This document shows, piece after piece, positions 1 through 5,863 of a stretch of DNA of 6,288 nucleotides (its first letter is position 1; the number at the start of each line of letters is the position of its first letter). The notes beneath the pieces are model-generated. The model was not told the DNA's origin. It saw nothing but the letters and a program-made list of their open reading frames with translations, and searched no databases. The translations under genes and the position numbers were made by a program. Source of the stretch: an uncultured beta proteobacterium (GTDB lineage Bacteria; Pseudomonadota; Gammaproteobacteria; Burkholderiales; Burkholderiaceae_C); the NCBI GenBank assembly GCA_903927495.1, contig CAIYNH010000807.1, positions 1 through 6,288 of the forward strand, read 5' to 3'.

Positions 1-2
1 AT

Positions 3-1784
3 CCACCCGAAACAGAACTATCTGTTGTGGCTGAGCCCGAAATTCCTAACGGGTTTGTCACCATGGGTCTGGCTCCCGAGCTGATCCAGGCCGTGAAAGA
101 CCTGGGCTTCACTCAACCCACAACGGTGCAATTAAGAACCATTCCTTTGGCCATGCAAGGCGTAAGCACAGATGGCAACAGCGCGCGTTTTATTGACCTG
201 ATGGTCTCCAGCCAAACCGGCAGTGGCAAAACAGCGGCCTTTCTGTTGCCGGTGTTACACACCTTACTCAAGCAACAAGAACAAGCCGAGGCCAACCTAC
301 GTGCTGAATACGAACGCGCCGTGGCTGACGCAGCCGCCAAAGGTGAAGCCCCCCCGAAGCGTGCCAAACGCAAAGACCCAACCAACCCGCGCCACTTCAC
401 CGCACCTGCTCCGGGTGCGTTAATCGTTTGTCCGACGCGTGAACTGGCCCAGCAAGTCGCACACGATGCGATTGATCTGGTGCAGCATTGCCGTGGTCTG
501 CGCATTGCCAACATCGTCGGTGGCATGCCCTACCAACTGCAAATTGCCAAGCTCCAAAATGCCAACCTCGTGGTGGCGACACCGGGTCGTTTACTCGACC
601 TGCAACGTTCCATGCAAATCAAACTGGACCAAGTTCAATTTTTGGTGGTCGACGAGGCCGATCGCATGCTGGACCTGGGTTTCTCTGACGACCTGGCTGA
701 AATCAACCAACTCACCATTGCCCGCAAACAAACCATGATGTTCAGTGCTACCTTTGCACCACGTATTCAGCAACTCGCTGCGCGTGTCATGCGCGAACCA
801 CAACGCATCACCATCGACAGCCCGCAAGAAAAGCACGCCAACATCAAACAAGTGCTGTTCTGGGCTGACAATGCCCAGCACAAACGCAAACTGCTTGATC
901 ATTGGCTGCGCGACACCAGCATCAATCAGGCCATTGTGTTTGCCAGCACCCAAATTGAGTGCGATGGCCTGGCAAATGACCTGCAACAAGACGGTTTTGA
1001 TGCCGTGGCACTGCACGGTGCGCTTAGCCAAGGCTTGCGTAACCGCCGTTTGATGGCGCTGCGCCAGGGTCAAGTGCAAATTCTGGTGGCTACCGATGTC
1101 GCAGCACGCGGCCTTGATGTACCCACTATTACCCACGTATTCAACTATGGCTTACCCATGAAGGCTGAAGACTACACCCACCGCATCGGTCGTACCGGCC
1201 GCGCAGGTCGTGATGGCCTGGCCGTGACCTTTGCTGAACTGCGGGACCGTCGCAAGATTTTTGACATTGAGGCCTACAGCCGCCAACCCATCAAAGCCGA
1301 CGTGATTGAAGGACTGGAGCCCAAACAACGTATTCCTGAGTCTCGCCCCAGCAATTTTGGTGGACGTGACAACCGGGGTGGCGGTGACTTCAACGGCCGT
1401 GACCGCAAATTTGGTGGCGGTGGTCGCTCTGACAACTTTGCCCCAAGCCGTGGTGGTTTTTCCGACCGAAATGCCGGTGGACCCCGTGTGATGGGCGCTG
1501 GCAGCTATCAAAACAATAACGCCGGAGGTTTTGCCGGGCGTGAAGAACGCCCAAGCGCACCGCGCGAAGGTTTTAGCTACGAACGCAAAGGTGGCTTCAA
1601 CGACCGTTTTGCCGGTGATCGCAACGCCGGGGCCGCTCCCCGTGGCGATTTCGCCGCTCCACGCGGAGATTTCGCTGCGCGCAAACCCGCCTTTGGCAAG
1701 CCAGCATTTGCAAAACCAGCTGGCGGGGGCAAGGTATTTGTGCCGCGCGACGCACAAAAACGTTTTTCCAAGACTGACCGCTGA
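3..1784 (+). CDS. DEAD-box ATP-dependent RNA helicase, RhlE/DeaD-like, 5' end probably outside the window
   Basis: ATP-dependent RNA helicase, expected to remodel structured RNA in the cytoplasm (ribosome assembly, RNA decay or cold adaptation). Counting from the GTG at 27, the full motif set is present in order: Q motif PTTVQ (31-35), motif I SQTGSGKT (62-69), Ia PTRELA (136-141), GG (165-166), Ib ATPGR (184-188), II DEAD (209-212), III SAT (240-242), IV IVFAST (303-308), V ARGLD (360-364) and VI HRIGRTGR (385-392). Both RecA-like domains are therefore intact. A charged insert of about 45 residues (81-125) lies between motifs I and Ia. The tail (about 440-585) is rich in Gly, Arg and Phe and ends in a basic segment, probably an RNA-binding, disordered region. 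The frame is open to the window edge with no stop, and neither the GTG at 27 nor the ATG at 63 has a clear ribosome binding site, so the true start is likely upstream. The exact subfamily (RhlE, DbpA, DeaD) is uncertain. Confidence 0.95.
   Translation, partial: PPETELSVVAEPEIPNGFVTMGLAPELIQAVKDLGFTQPTTVQLRTIPLAMQGVSTDGNSARFIDLMVSSQTGSGKTAAFLLPVLHTLLKQQEQAEANLRAEYERAVADAAAKGEAPPKRAKRKDPTNPRHFTAPAPGALIVCPTRELAQQVAHDAIDLVQHCRGLRIANIVGGMPYQLQIAKLQNANLVVATPGRLLDLQRSMQIKLDQVQFLVVDEADRMLDLGFSDDLAEINQLTIARKQTMMFSATFAPRIQQLAARVMREPQRITIDSPQEKHANIKQVLFWADNAQHKRKLLDHWLRDTSINQAIVFASTQIECDGLANDLQQDGFDAVALHGALSQGLRNRRLMALRQGQVQILVATDVAARGLDVPTITHVFNYGLPMKAEDYTHRIGRTGRAGRDGLAVTFAELRDRRKIFDIEAYSRQPIKADVIEGLEPKQRIPESRPSNFGGRDNRGGGDFNGRDRKFGGGGRSDNFAPSRGGFSDRNAGGPRVMGAGSYQNNNAGGFAGREERPSAPREGFSYERKGGFNDRFAGDRNAGAAPRGDFAAPRGDFAARKPAFGKPAFAKPAGGGKVFVPRDAQKRFSKTDR
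1635..1676 (+). repeat. Tandem 21-base repeat in the helicase tail (APRGDFA twice)
   Basis: Two adjacent copies of a 21-base unit encode APRGDFA-APRGDFA (residues 537-550 counted from the GTG at 27). The copies differ at third codon positions (cgtggcgat versus cgcggagat), so the duplication is not very recent or the protein sequence is being kept. A looser repeat of the type KPAFGKPAFAKPA follows at residues 553-565. Low-complexity tails of this kind change length easily between strains. Confidence 0.7.
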
Positions 1785-1792
1785 TGAAACCG

Positions 1793-1811
1793 GGCTGCCC
1801 TTGTGGCAGCC
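1793..1811. terminator. Hairpin between convergent genes, possible bidirectional terminator
   Basis: A perfect 7-base-pair inverted repeat, GGCTGCC and GGCAGCC, encloses a 5-base loop (CTTGT). It starts 8 bases after the helicase stop codon, and its last base is the first base of the yqaA stop codon on the opposite strand. Position between two convergent genes and GC-rich pairing fit a shared terminator. Neither side has a proper run of Ts: + strand TAGTTAATC, - strand CGGTTTCATC. Termination could be weak, or the hairpin may mainly stabilise 3' ends. Confidence 0.45.
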
Positions 1812-2278
1812 TAGTTAATCAACCCGATCAGGACTGCTGTCATCACAACATAACGGCAAAACTTACCAACCCCCATGTAGATCAGACAGGGCCAAAAAGG
1901 CAGCTTGAGCCATCCTGCAACGGCGCATAGCGGGTCTCCAACCACCGGCAACCAGGCCAGTAAACAAGCTTTGGGGCCTAGTTTTTCGAGCCAATCCAAA
2001 GCCCGCAAATGGTGCTTTGAATGCTGGTGGCGCGCTACCATCTGATGCGATGCCAGGCCCATCCACCAAGTGACGGCCCCCCCAAAAGTGTTGCCAACCG
2101 TGGCCACGACAATCGCTTGCCAAAACAGATCTGGGTTGATCTTGACCAAACCAAATACAGCGGGTTCTGAGCCCAAGGGCAACAGTGTGGCCGACACAAA
2201 GGAGACCACAAACACCGTGCTCAAACCGAACTTTGGCAGTGCGAGCAGCGCGAGCAGATGATCAAGCCAAATTTCCAT
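1811..2278 (-). CDS. yqaA: YqaA-family (DedA/SNARE-associated superfamily) inner-membrane protein
   Basis: Small polytopic inner-membrane protein of 155 residues, close to the usual 140-150 of the YqaA family; its biochemical role is not established. Hydrophobic segments lie at about 8-35, 40-75 (with a break), 103-125 and 128-153. Family-like motifs are visible: SATLLPLGSE (29-38), GNTFGGAVTWWMG (62-74), WLPVVGDPLC (109-118) with AGWLKLPFWP (121-130), and GKFCRYVVM (138-146). The Gly- and Pro-containing re-entrant-type stretches are typical of the DedA superfamily, whose members are linked to lipid or membrane homeostasis. A charged, His-rich loop (77-100) separates the two halves. The ATG at 2278 gives an N-terminus that fits the family, although no clear ribosome binding site precedes it. 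It is convergent with the helicase and divergent from dusB, so it is probably transcribed alone. The symbol is assigned by family only. Confidence 0.88.
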   Translation of the reverse strand: MEIWLDHLLALLALPKFGLSTVFVVSFVSATLLPLGSEPAVFGLVKINPDLFWQAIVVATVGNTFGGAVTWWMGLASHQMVARHQHSKHHLRALDWLEKLGPKACLLAWLPVVGDPLCAVAGWLKLPFWPCLIYMGVGKFCRYVVMTAVLIGLIN

Positions 2279-2316
2279 AGCGCCAGTGTATCGGGTCGGT
2301 TAGCAACGCTCGGGCG

Positions 2317-2333
2317 ATTTCAATTGCTGAAAT
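2317..2333. repeat. Short inverted repeat in the yqaA/dusB intergenic region
   Basis: ATTTCA (2317-2322) and TGAAAT (2328-2333) form a 6+6 dyad with a 5-base spacer. It sits just upstream of the putative dusB -10 box, in the -35 zone, and partly overlaps the Fis-like site. It could be an operator half-site pair, or chance in AT-rich promoter DNA. Confidence 0.3.
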
Positions 2334-2340
2334 TTTGGGC
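2326..2340 (+). promoter_or_regulatory. Candidate Fis-binding site in the dusB-fis promoter
   Basis: The 15-mer GCTGAAATTTTGGGC has the features of the E. coli Fis core as I know it: G at position 1, C at 15, A at 5, T at 11, R at 12, and an all-A/T centre (AAATTTT). Position 4 is G rather than the preferred Y. It is centred about 23 bases before the likely transcription start, so a bound protein would cover the promoter. E. coli Fis represses its own dusB-fis promoter, which makes the match meaningful in this place. The consensus is degenerate and was derived from a gamma-proteobacterium, so the call is tentative. Confidence 0.35.
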
Positions 2341-2343
2341 AGC

Positions 2344-2349
2344 TAGAAT
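2344..2349 (+). promoter_or_regulatory. Putative -10 box for the dusB-fis-purH unit
   Basis: TAGAAT matches the sigma-70 -10 consensus at five of six bases, 66 bases upstream of the dusB ATG. No strong -35 is present at ideal spacing: TCAATT (2320-2325, 18-base spacer) is weak, and TTGCTG (2324-2329) is closer to consensus but only 14 bases away. A promoter with a poor -35 would be open to activator or repressor control. Confidence 0.45.
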
Positions 2350-2415
2350 CTATTCATCCCGCTTCAGGTCAACCTCCAACCCTGCATTTCTCCAGTCCTG
2401 TCTGAAATTGTTCAC

Positions 2416-3468
2416 ATGAACATTGGCCCCTATTTACTCTCCAATCGCTTTTTCGTGGCTCCCATGGCGGGTGTGACTGATCGACCGTTTCGCCAGTTGT
2501 GCCGGCGCTTGGGAGCGGGCTATGCGGTGAGTGAAATGGTGAGTGGACGCACCGATCTGTTCAACACTCAAAAAACCGCCAGACGCATTGACCACACCGG
2601 CGAAACGGGACCAATCGCCGTGCAGATTGCCGGCACCGACGCGCCCATGATGGCGCAAGCCGCTATTTGCAACATCGAGGCAGGTGCTCAAATCATTGAT
2701 ATCAACATGGGCTGTCCAGCCAAGAAAGTATGCAATAAGTGGGCCGGTTCAGCCTTGATGCAAAACGAATCGCTTGCGCTGCAAATCATTGAGGCCGTGG
2801 TAGAAGCTTGTGCACCGCACGGAGTACCGGTGACCCTGAAAATGCGTACAGGCTGGTGTGAGTCGCAAAAAAATGCCTTGCAGTTGGCCCGTTCAGCCGA
2901 ATCCGCTGGCGTGCAAATGATTGCCGTCCATGGTCGCACCCGCGAGCAAGGCTACAAGGGACAGGCTGAATTCGACACGGTGCGCACCATCAAGGCGGCG
3001 TTGTCAGTGCCGGTGGTCGCCAATGGTGACATTGACAGCCCGCAAAAGGCCAGCGCAGTGCTGGCAAGCTCAGGCGCAGATGCCGTGATGATTGGCCGGG
3101 CTGCACAGGGTCGACCCTGGATATTTCGCGAAATGGCACATTTTTTGGCCACTGGCGAACACTTGGCTCCGCCCTTGGTAGCCGAGGTCAAGCAATTGCT
3201 GCTGGCGCATTTGGAAGATCACTACGCGTTGTATGGCCACTACACGGGTGTACGAACGGCACGCAAGCACATTGGCTGGTACGTAAAGGCATTACCAGGC
3301 GGTAATGATTTTCGAACCCGCATGAACGGCATAGAAGATTGCCAACAACAGTCACGTGCAGTGAGTGCATTCTTTGATGCCATCAACGCACAAATGGACC
3401 GGTTGCCCGGCATAAATACCCCGGCACCTGCCGACAATAATCAAAACGAGATGGAGACCGCGACATGA
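2416..3468 (+). CDS. dusB: tRNA-dihydrouridine synthase B
   Basis: FMN-dependent, NADPH-using enzyme that reduces specific uridines in the tRNA D-loop to dihydrouridine. The 350-residue protein has the TIM-barrel domain with APMAGVTDRPFR (15-26), the active-site segment INMGCP (96-101), LKMRTGW (141-147), VHGRT (171-175), the FMN-phosphate segments NGDI (203-206) and IGRAAQGRPW (226-235), and the helical C-terminal tRNA-binding part with HIGWY (285-289). Cys100 in GCP is the expected proton donor to the uracil ring, and Lys142 and His172 are expected flavin or substrate contacts. The ATG at 2416 is chosen because MNIGPYLLSNR aligns with the start expected for DusB; no ribosome binding site of note precedes it. 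The final 20 or so residues are hydrophilic and poorly conserved. The stop overlaps the fis start (ATGA), so translation is likely coupled. Association with fis supports DusB over DusA or DusC. Confidence 0.95.
   Translation: MNIGPYLLSNRFFVAPMAGVTDRPFRQLCRRLGAGYAVSEMVSGRTDLFNTQKTARRIDHTGETGPIAVQIAGTDAPMMAQAAICNIEAGAQIIDINMGCPAKKVCNKWAGSALMQNESLALQIIEAVVEACAPHGVPVTLKMRTGWCESQKNALQLARSAESAGVQMIAVHGRTREQGYKGQAEFDTVRTIKAALSVPVVANGDIDSPQKASAVLASSGADAVMIGRAAQGRPWIFREMAHFLATGEHLAPPLVAEVKQLLLAHLEDHYALYGHYTGVRTARKHIGWYVKALPGGNDFRTRMNGIEDCQQQSRAVSAFFDAINAQMDRLPGINTPAPADNNQNEMETAT
3453..3457 (+). promoter_or_regulatory. Ribosome binding site of fis
   Basis: GGAGA lies 7 bases before the fis ATG, inside the last codons of dusB. 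It is the clearest ribosome binding site of the three-gene unit. It suggests fis has its own efficient initiation in addition to any coupling through the ATGA overlap. Confidence 0.6.
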
Positions 3469-3701
3469 AACACCTGCACATCGCAGACTGTGTACGTAAC
3501 AACCTAGAGGGCTATTTGCGTGACTTGCACGGCAGCGAGCCTAATCGGATGCACGACATGCTGGTGGCAGTGGTGGAAAAACCACTGCTTGAGGTGGTCA
3601 TGCTGCACACCGGCAACAACCAGTCCAAAGCCGCACAGTGGCTGGGTTTGAATCGCAACACTTTGCGAAAAAAACTGCTGGAACATAAGCTGATTGATTA
3701 A
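3465..3701 (+). CDS. fis: Fis-family nucleoid-associated DNA-binding protein, short beta-proteobacterial form
   Basis: DNA-bending, homodimeric nucleoid protein expected to control growth-linked promoters and chromosome structure. The 78 residues match the core and C-terminal part of E. coli Fis (98 residues): the dimerisation helices cover about 27-50 ([19 protein letters not shown]), and the helix-turn-helix covers about 51-77 ([19 protein letters not shown]), very close to Fis and to the C-terminal domain of NtrC-type activators. The N-terminal beta-hairpin arm that in E. coli contacts Hin and Gin recombinases is missing or much reduced. The protein is therefore unlikely to stimulate DNA inversion, but DNA binding should be intact. 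The start has a good ribosome binding site and overlaps the dusB stop. The dusB-fis pairing is a classical arrangement and supports a true Fis rather than a stray NtrC fragment. Residues L61-L72 carry the recognition helix. Confidence 0.93.
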   Translation: MKHLHIADCVRNNLEGYLRDLHGSEPNRMHDMLVAVVEKPLLEVVMLHTGNNQSKAAQWLGLNRNTLRKKLLEHKLID

Positions 3702-3735
3702 ACCAACTGATTTTCAAAACTACTCGAAGCACACC

Positions 3736-5334
3736 ATGAACGCATTGATTTCTGTTTCTGACAAAACCGGCATTGTTGAATTTGCAAAAAGTTTGCATGC
3801 CTTGGGCATTGGACTTATTTCCACCGGTGGCACAGCCAAGTTACTGGCCGAGCACGGGTTGCCGGTGTCCGAGGTGGCCCAAGTGACCGGTTTTCCCGAG
3901 ATGCTTGACGGCCGGGTCAAAACTCTGCACCCCAAGGTTCACGGTGGACTGCTGGCACGGCGTGACTTGCCTGAACACATGGCGGCTCTAAAGGCCTATG
4001 CGATAGACACCATCGACCTGCTGGTGGTCAACCTGTACCCATTTGAGGCAACCGTAGCCAAACCCGGTTGCACACTAGAAGATGCGATTGAGAACATCGA
4101 CATTGGCGGCCCCGCCATGGTCCGCAGTGCGGCAAAAAACTGGAGCGACGTGGGTGTGCTGACCGACTCATCCCAATATGAGCAGGTGCTGTCTGAACTT
4201 AAAGCTGACGGAAAATTAACCCGACAAACCAAATTTGCTTTGTCAGTTGCAGCATTTAACCGCATCAGCCAGTACGACGCAGCCATCAGCAACTACCTGT
4301 CCTCAATCGCCTTTGATGAAAGCGCCAGCACCCCGGCACGCAGCTTGTTTTCGGGCCAGTCGAACGGCAACTTTGTCAAGCTGCAAGACCTGCGCTACGG
4401 CGAAAACCCACACCAGAGTGCGGCCTTCTACCGCGATCTGTATCCGGCACCGGGTTCGCTGGTGACCGCAGTGCAGTTGCAAGGCAAGGAACTAAGCTAC
4501 AACAACATTGCCGATGCCGATGCCGCCTGGGAATGCGTCAAAAGCTTTGATCCCGCAGGCGACGGTGCTGCCTGTGTAATCGTGAAGCACGCCAACCCCT
4601 GCGGCGTGGCCGTTGGAGCAGACGCACTGGCTGCCTACAGCAAGGCGTTCCAGACCGACCCGACATCCGCATTCGGAGGCATTATTGCCCTGAACTGCAT
4701 GCTGGACGAGCGTGCAGCGCTACAAATTTCAAAGCAATTTATCGAAGTACTGATGGCTCCTGACTACACACCTGAAGCCTTAGCGGTATTCAAAAGCAAA
4801 GTCAATGTACGGATTCTGAAAATCGCGCTACCTCCCGGCGGTGCAAGCGACTGGGACAACGGCCGCAATGCGGTCGATGTGAAGCGCGTCGGTTCAGGTC
4901 TGCTGATGCAAACTGCTGACAACCACCTGCTGAGCCTGGCCGACCTGAAGGTCGTCACCCGGATGCAGCCCACACCAGAGCAACTGCAAGACCTGCTGTT
5001 TGCCTGGAAGATTGGCAAATTTGTTAAAAGTAACGCCATTGTTTTTTGCAAGAACGGCATGACCATGGGTGTGGGCGCGGGTCAGATGAGTCGGCTCGAT
5101 TCGGCTCGCATCGCCAGCATCAAGGCGCAGGCCGCTGGGTTGTCGCTGGCGGGGACGGCAGTAGCCAGCGACGCATTTTTTCCGTTTCGCGATGGGTTGG
5201 ACGTGGTGGTGGACGCTGGTGCAACCTGCATCATCCAACCCGGTGGCTCCATGCGTGACCAGGAAGTGATCGATGCCGCGAATGAGCGAGGCGTGGCTAT
5301 GGTGTTTAGCGGAGTGCGTCACTTCAGACATTGA
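3736..5334 (+). CDS. purH: Bifunctional AICAR transformylase / IMP cyclohydrolase
   Basis: Catalyses the last two steps of de novo purine synthesis: AICAR plus 10-formyl-THF to FAICAR, then ring closure to IMP. The product has 532 residues, close to the 529 of E. coli. The N-terminal IMP cyclohydrolase (MGS-like fold) shows ISVSDKTG (5-12), STGGT (29-33), [14 protein letters not shown] (62-75), LVVNLYPF (96-103) and RSAAKN (130-135). The C-terminal transformylase shows LRYGENPHQ (219-227), the catalytic KHANPCG (284-290, with Lys284-His285), KSNAIVF (431-437), GQMSRLDS (449-456), [10 protein letters not shown] (478-487) and the conserved end RHFRH. The ATG at 3736 gives the family-typical start [17 protein letters not shown]; a longer frame from a TTG at 3694 would add 14 residues overlapping fis and is not supported. 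It begins 34 bases after fis and is probably co-transcribed with it. No residue loss seen. Confidence 0.97.
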   Translation: MNALISVSDKTGIVEFAKSLHALGIGLISTGGTAKLLAEHGLPVSEVAQVTGFPEMLDGRVKTLHPKVHGGLLARRDLPEHMAALKAYAIDTIDLLVVNLYPFEATVAKPGCTLEDAIENIDIGGPAMVRSAAKNWSDVGVLTDSSQYEQVLSELKADGKLTRQTKFALSVAAFNRISQYDAAISNYLSSIAFDESASTPARSLFSGQSNGNFVKLQDLRYGENPHQSAAFYRDLYPAPGSLVTAVQLQGKELSYNNIADADAAWECVKSFDPAGDGAACVIVKHANPCGVAVGADALAAYSKAFQTDPTSAFGGIIALNCMLDERAALQISKQFIEVLMAPDYTPEALAVFKSKVNVRILKIALPPGGASDWDNGRNAVDVKRVGSGLLMQTADNHLLSLADLKVVTRMQPTPEQLQDLLFAWKIGKFVKSNAIVFCKNGMTMGVGAGQMSRLDSARIASIKAQAAGLSLAGTAVASDAFFPFRDGLDVVVDAGATCIIQPGGSMRDQEVIDAANERGVAMVFSGVRHFRH

Positions 5335-5386
5335 AGTGAAGCCAGGCACTGTTTGACGCATAAACACTAACTTATTTTTGGTTTTT
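5319..5386 (+). terminator. Possible terminator region at the end of purH
   Basis: A perfect 8-base-pair dyad (TCACTTCA at 5319-5326, TGAAGTGA at 5332-5339, loop GACAT) spans the purH stop codon. A weaker stem follows (TGTTT 5350-5354, AAACA 5362-5366), then T-rich DNA ATTTTTGGTTTTT (5374-5386). The strong stem is too far from the Ts for a textbook intrinsic terminator, and the stem near the Ts is short and AT-rich. Termination here is plausible because the downstream DNA has no co-directional gene for about 530 bases. Confidence 0.35.
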
Positions 5387-5402
5387 ACTCTGCTATGCCA
5401 CC

Positions 5403-5490
5403 CTTGCGCGTGGCTCACGCAAGTTTGCAGCATTGGCCCCCCCCCCCTTCGCTTTATGCAGTTGCGAAGCGATGGCGAGGGGCTTGCGTG
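5403..5490. repeat. Nested inverted repeats around the poly-C run
   Basis: CACGCAAG (5416-5423) pairs with CTTGCGTG (5483-5490). The C run can pair with GGGG at 5479-5482, directly next to the outer arm. Inside these, CTTCGC (5447-5452) pairs with GCGAAG (5464-5469) around an 11-base loop. CACGCAAG can alternatively pair locally with CTTG-CGCGTG (5403-5412) with a two-base bulge, so two mutually exclusive folds are possible. The outer fold has an unpaired 13-base stretch on its left side only. Confidence 0.5.
5437..5447. repeat. Homopolymer run of 11 C
   Basis: Eleven consecutive C residues (G on the - strand) lie 103 bases after purH. Runs this long are slippage-prone in bacteria. It does not fall within a convincing gene, so a role in phase variation of a protein is not supported here; it may be a sequencing-length uncertainty or part of the surrounding hairpin element. 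Confidence 0.9.
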
Positions 5491-5748
5491 ATGCCTGCCT
5501 TTTGGTCTTTGTATTTCCTTGGTTTAGCCGCCACTCAGCCACAGGCCAGTGATTTTGGAGTCGGATCTCGATTCGGCTCGCTTCTGCTTGATGGCGATGG
5601 CAGCGTCGTCCTGACTCGGGCTCAGACCGAAAACCAGGGCGACAGCGAATCCACCAACGTCTGCGGCAGCTCCATTTTGAATCGCACCTGGCATTCAATG
5701 ACTACACTTCACGATGATTAACCCACCTAAAATATCCCACCTTGAACC

Positions 5749-5863
5749 CCTGATTTCACCCGGTTCCGCCAATCGGTCCACACCTACCTGAATGACCGGG
5801 CGCGTCTAAGCCAAGCCGGGCAATTTGCGCATGTACTGAATATTCACTTTATTGGAGAGCACC
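5749..5863 (+). pseudogene. Possible remnant of an unidentified coding sequence
   Basis: After a TGA at 5746, the frame starting at 5749 reads TPDFTRFRQSVHTYLNDRAR and continues LSQAGQFAHVLN before running into the solute-binding protein gene in another frame. The first 30 or so residues look like real protein (amphipathic, mixed charge) rather than random translation, and there is no start codon with a ribosome binding site. The pattern loosely recalls the N-terminal segment of membrane fatty-acid desaturases, but this is a weak impression. Upstream in the same frame three stops occur close together. If real it is a 5' fragment lost by rearrangement. Confidence 0.2.
5854..5859 (+). promoter_or_regulatory. 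Ribosome binding site deciding the TTG start of the binding-protein gene
   Basis: GGAGAG ends 4 bases before the TTG at 5864 (6 bases counted from GGAG). No ATG or GTG in this frame lies between the upstream stop TGA at 5837 and the start of the signal peptide, so this site is the main argument for a TTG start. Confidence 0.65.

Larger units (their letters stand above)
5395..5694. other. Unassigned 300-base block, possible repetitive or mobile remnant
   Basis: The block begins with ATGCCA (5395-5400) and ends with TGGCAT (5689-5694), a 6-base inverted repeat at its ends. Overlapping open frames exist on both strands: + 5395-5721 (108 residues), - 5393-5698 (101 residues) and - 5524-5694 (56 residues, starting MPGAIQNGAAAD). 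None has a ribosome binding site or a recognisable domain, and the two longer ones have the odd, Arg/Trp/Cys- or Ser/Thr-heavy composition of shadow frames. Together with the internal hairpins this resembles a small non-coding repeat element, but no copy can be compared within this window and no target duplication is visible. Confidence 0.25.
5335..5863. other. Gene-poor gap between purH and the solute-binding protein gene
   Basis: No reading frame in these 529 bases looks like a recognisable complete protein. From left to right it holds T-rich DNA (5374-5386), a hairpin-rich zone with an 11-C run (5403-5490), a block with no coding character that is bounded by a short inverted repeat (5395-5694), a TAAAAT box (5728-5733) of uncertain meaning, a short protein-like frame (5749-5863) and the palindrome TGAATATTCA (5837-5846) just before the next gene. 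In related genomes ruvC often follows purH; it is absent here. This makes the gap a candidate site of a past insertion or rearrangement. Confidence 0.6.

Noticed and set aside
591..1136. Minus-strand open frame (181 residues) opposite the helicase core
   Set aside because: It is a shadow of the DEAD-box core with no family features and no ribosome binding site.
1152..1757. Long minus-strand open frame (201 residues) opposite the helicase tail
   Set aside because: It lies fully antisense to a confident gene, in a low-complexity Gly/Arg-rich region that naturally leaves the opposite strand open. No domain is recognisable.
3694..3735. Upstream TTG start for purH giving 14 extra residues
   Set aside because: The extension overlaps the end of fis and does not resemble PurH, while the ATG at 3736 gives the family-typical N-terminus.
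4894..5433. Minus-strand open frame (179 residues) running from the gap into purH
   Set aside because: Most of it is antisense to the conserved transformylase domain, and its composition (His/Gln-rich) is that of a shadow frame.
5395..5721. Plus-strand 108-residue open frame after purH as a gene
   Set aside because: It passes through the poly-C run and hairpins, lacks a ribosome binding site, overlaps equally long frames on the other strand and has no recognisable domain.
5728..5733. TAAAAT as a -10 box for the binding-protein gene
   Set aside because: It matches five of six bases, but no -35-like hexamer stands at suitable spacing and the leader would be over 120 bases. Left unassigned.
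5824..5853. TTTGCG...TTTATT as a promoter directly before the binding-protein gene
   Set aside because: The transcript would begin at about the ribosome binding site or after it, which conflicts with that site being used.
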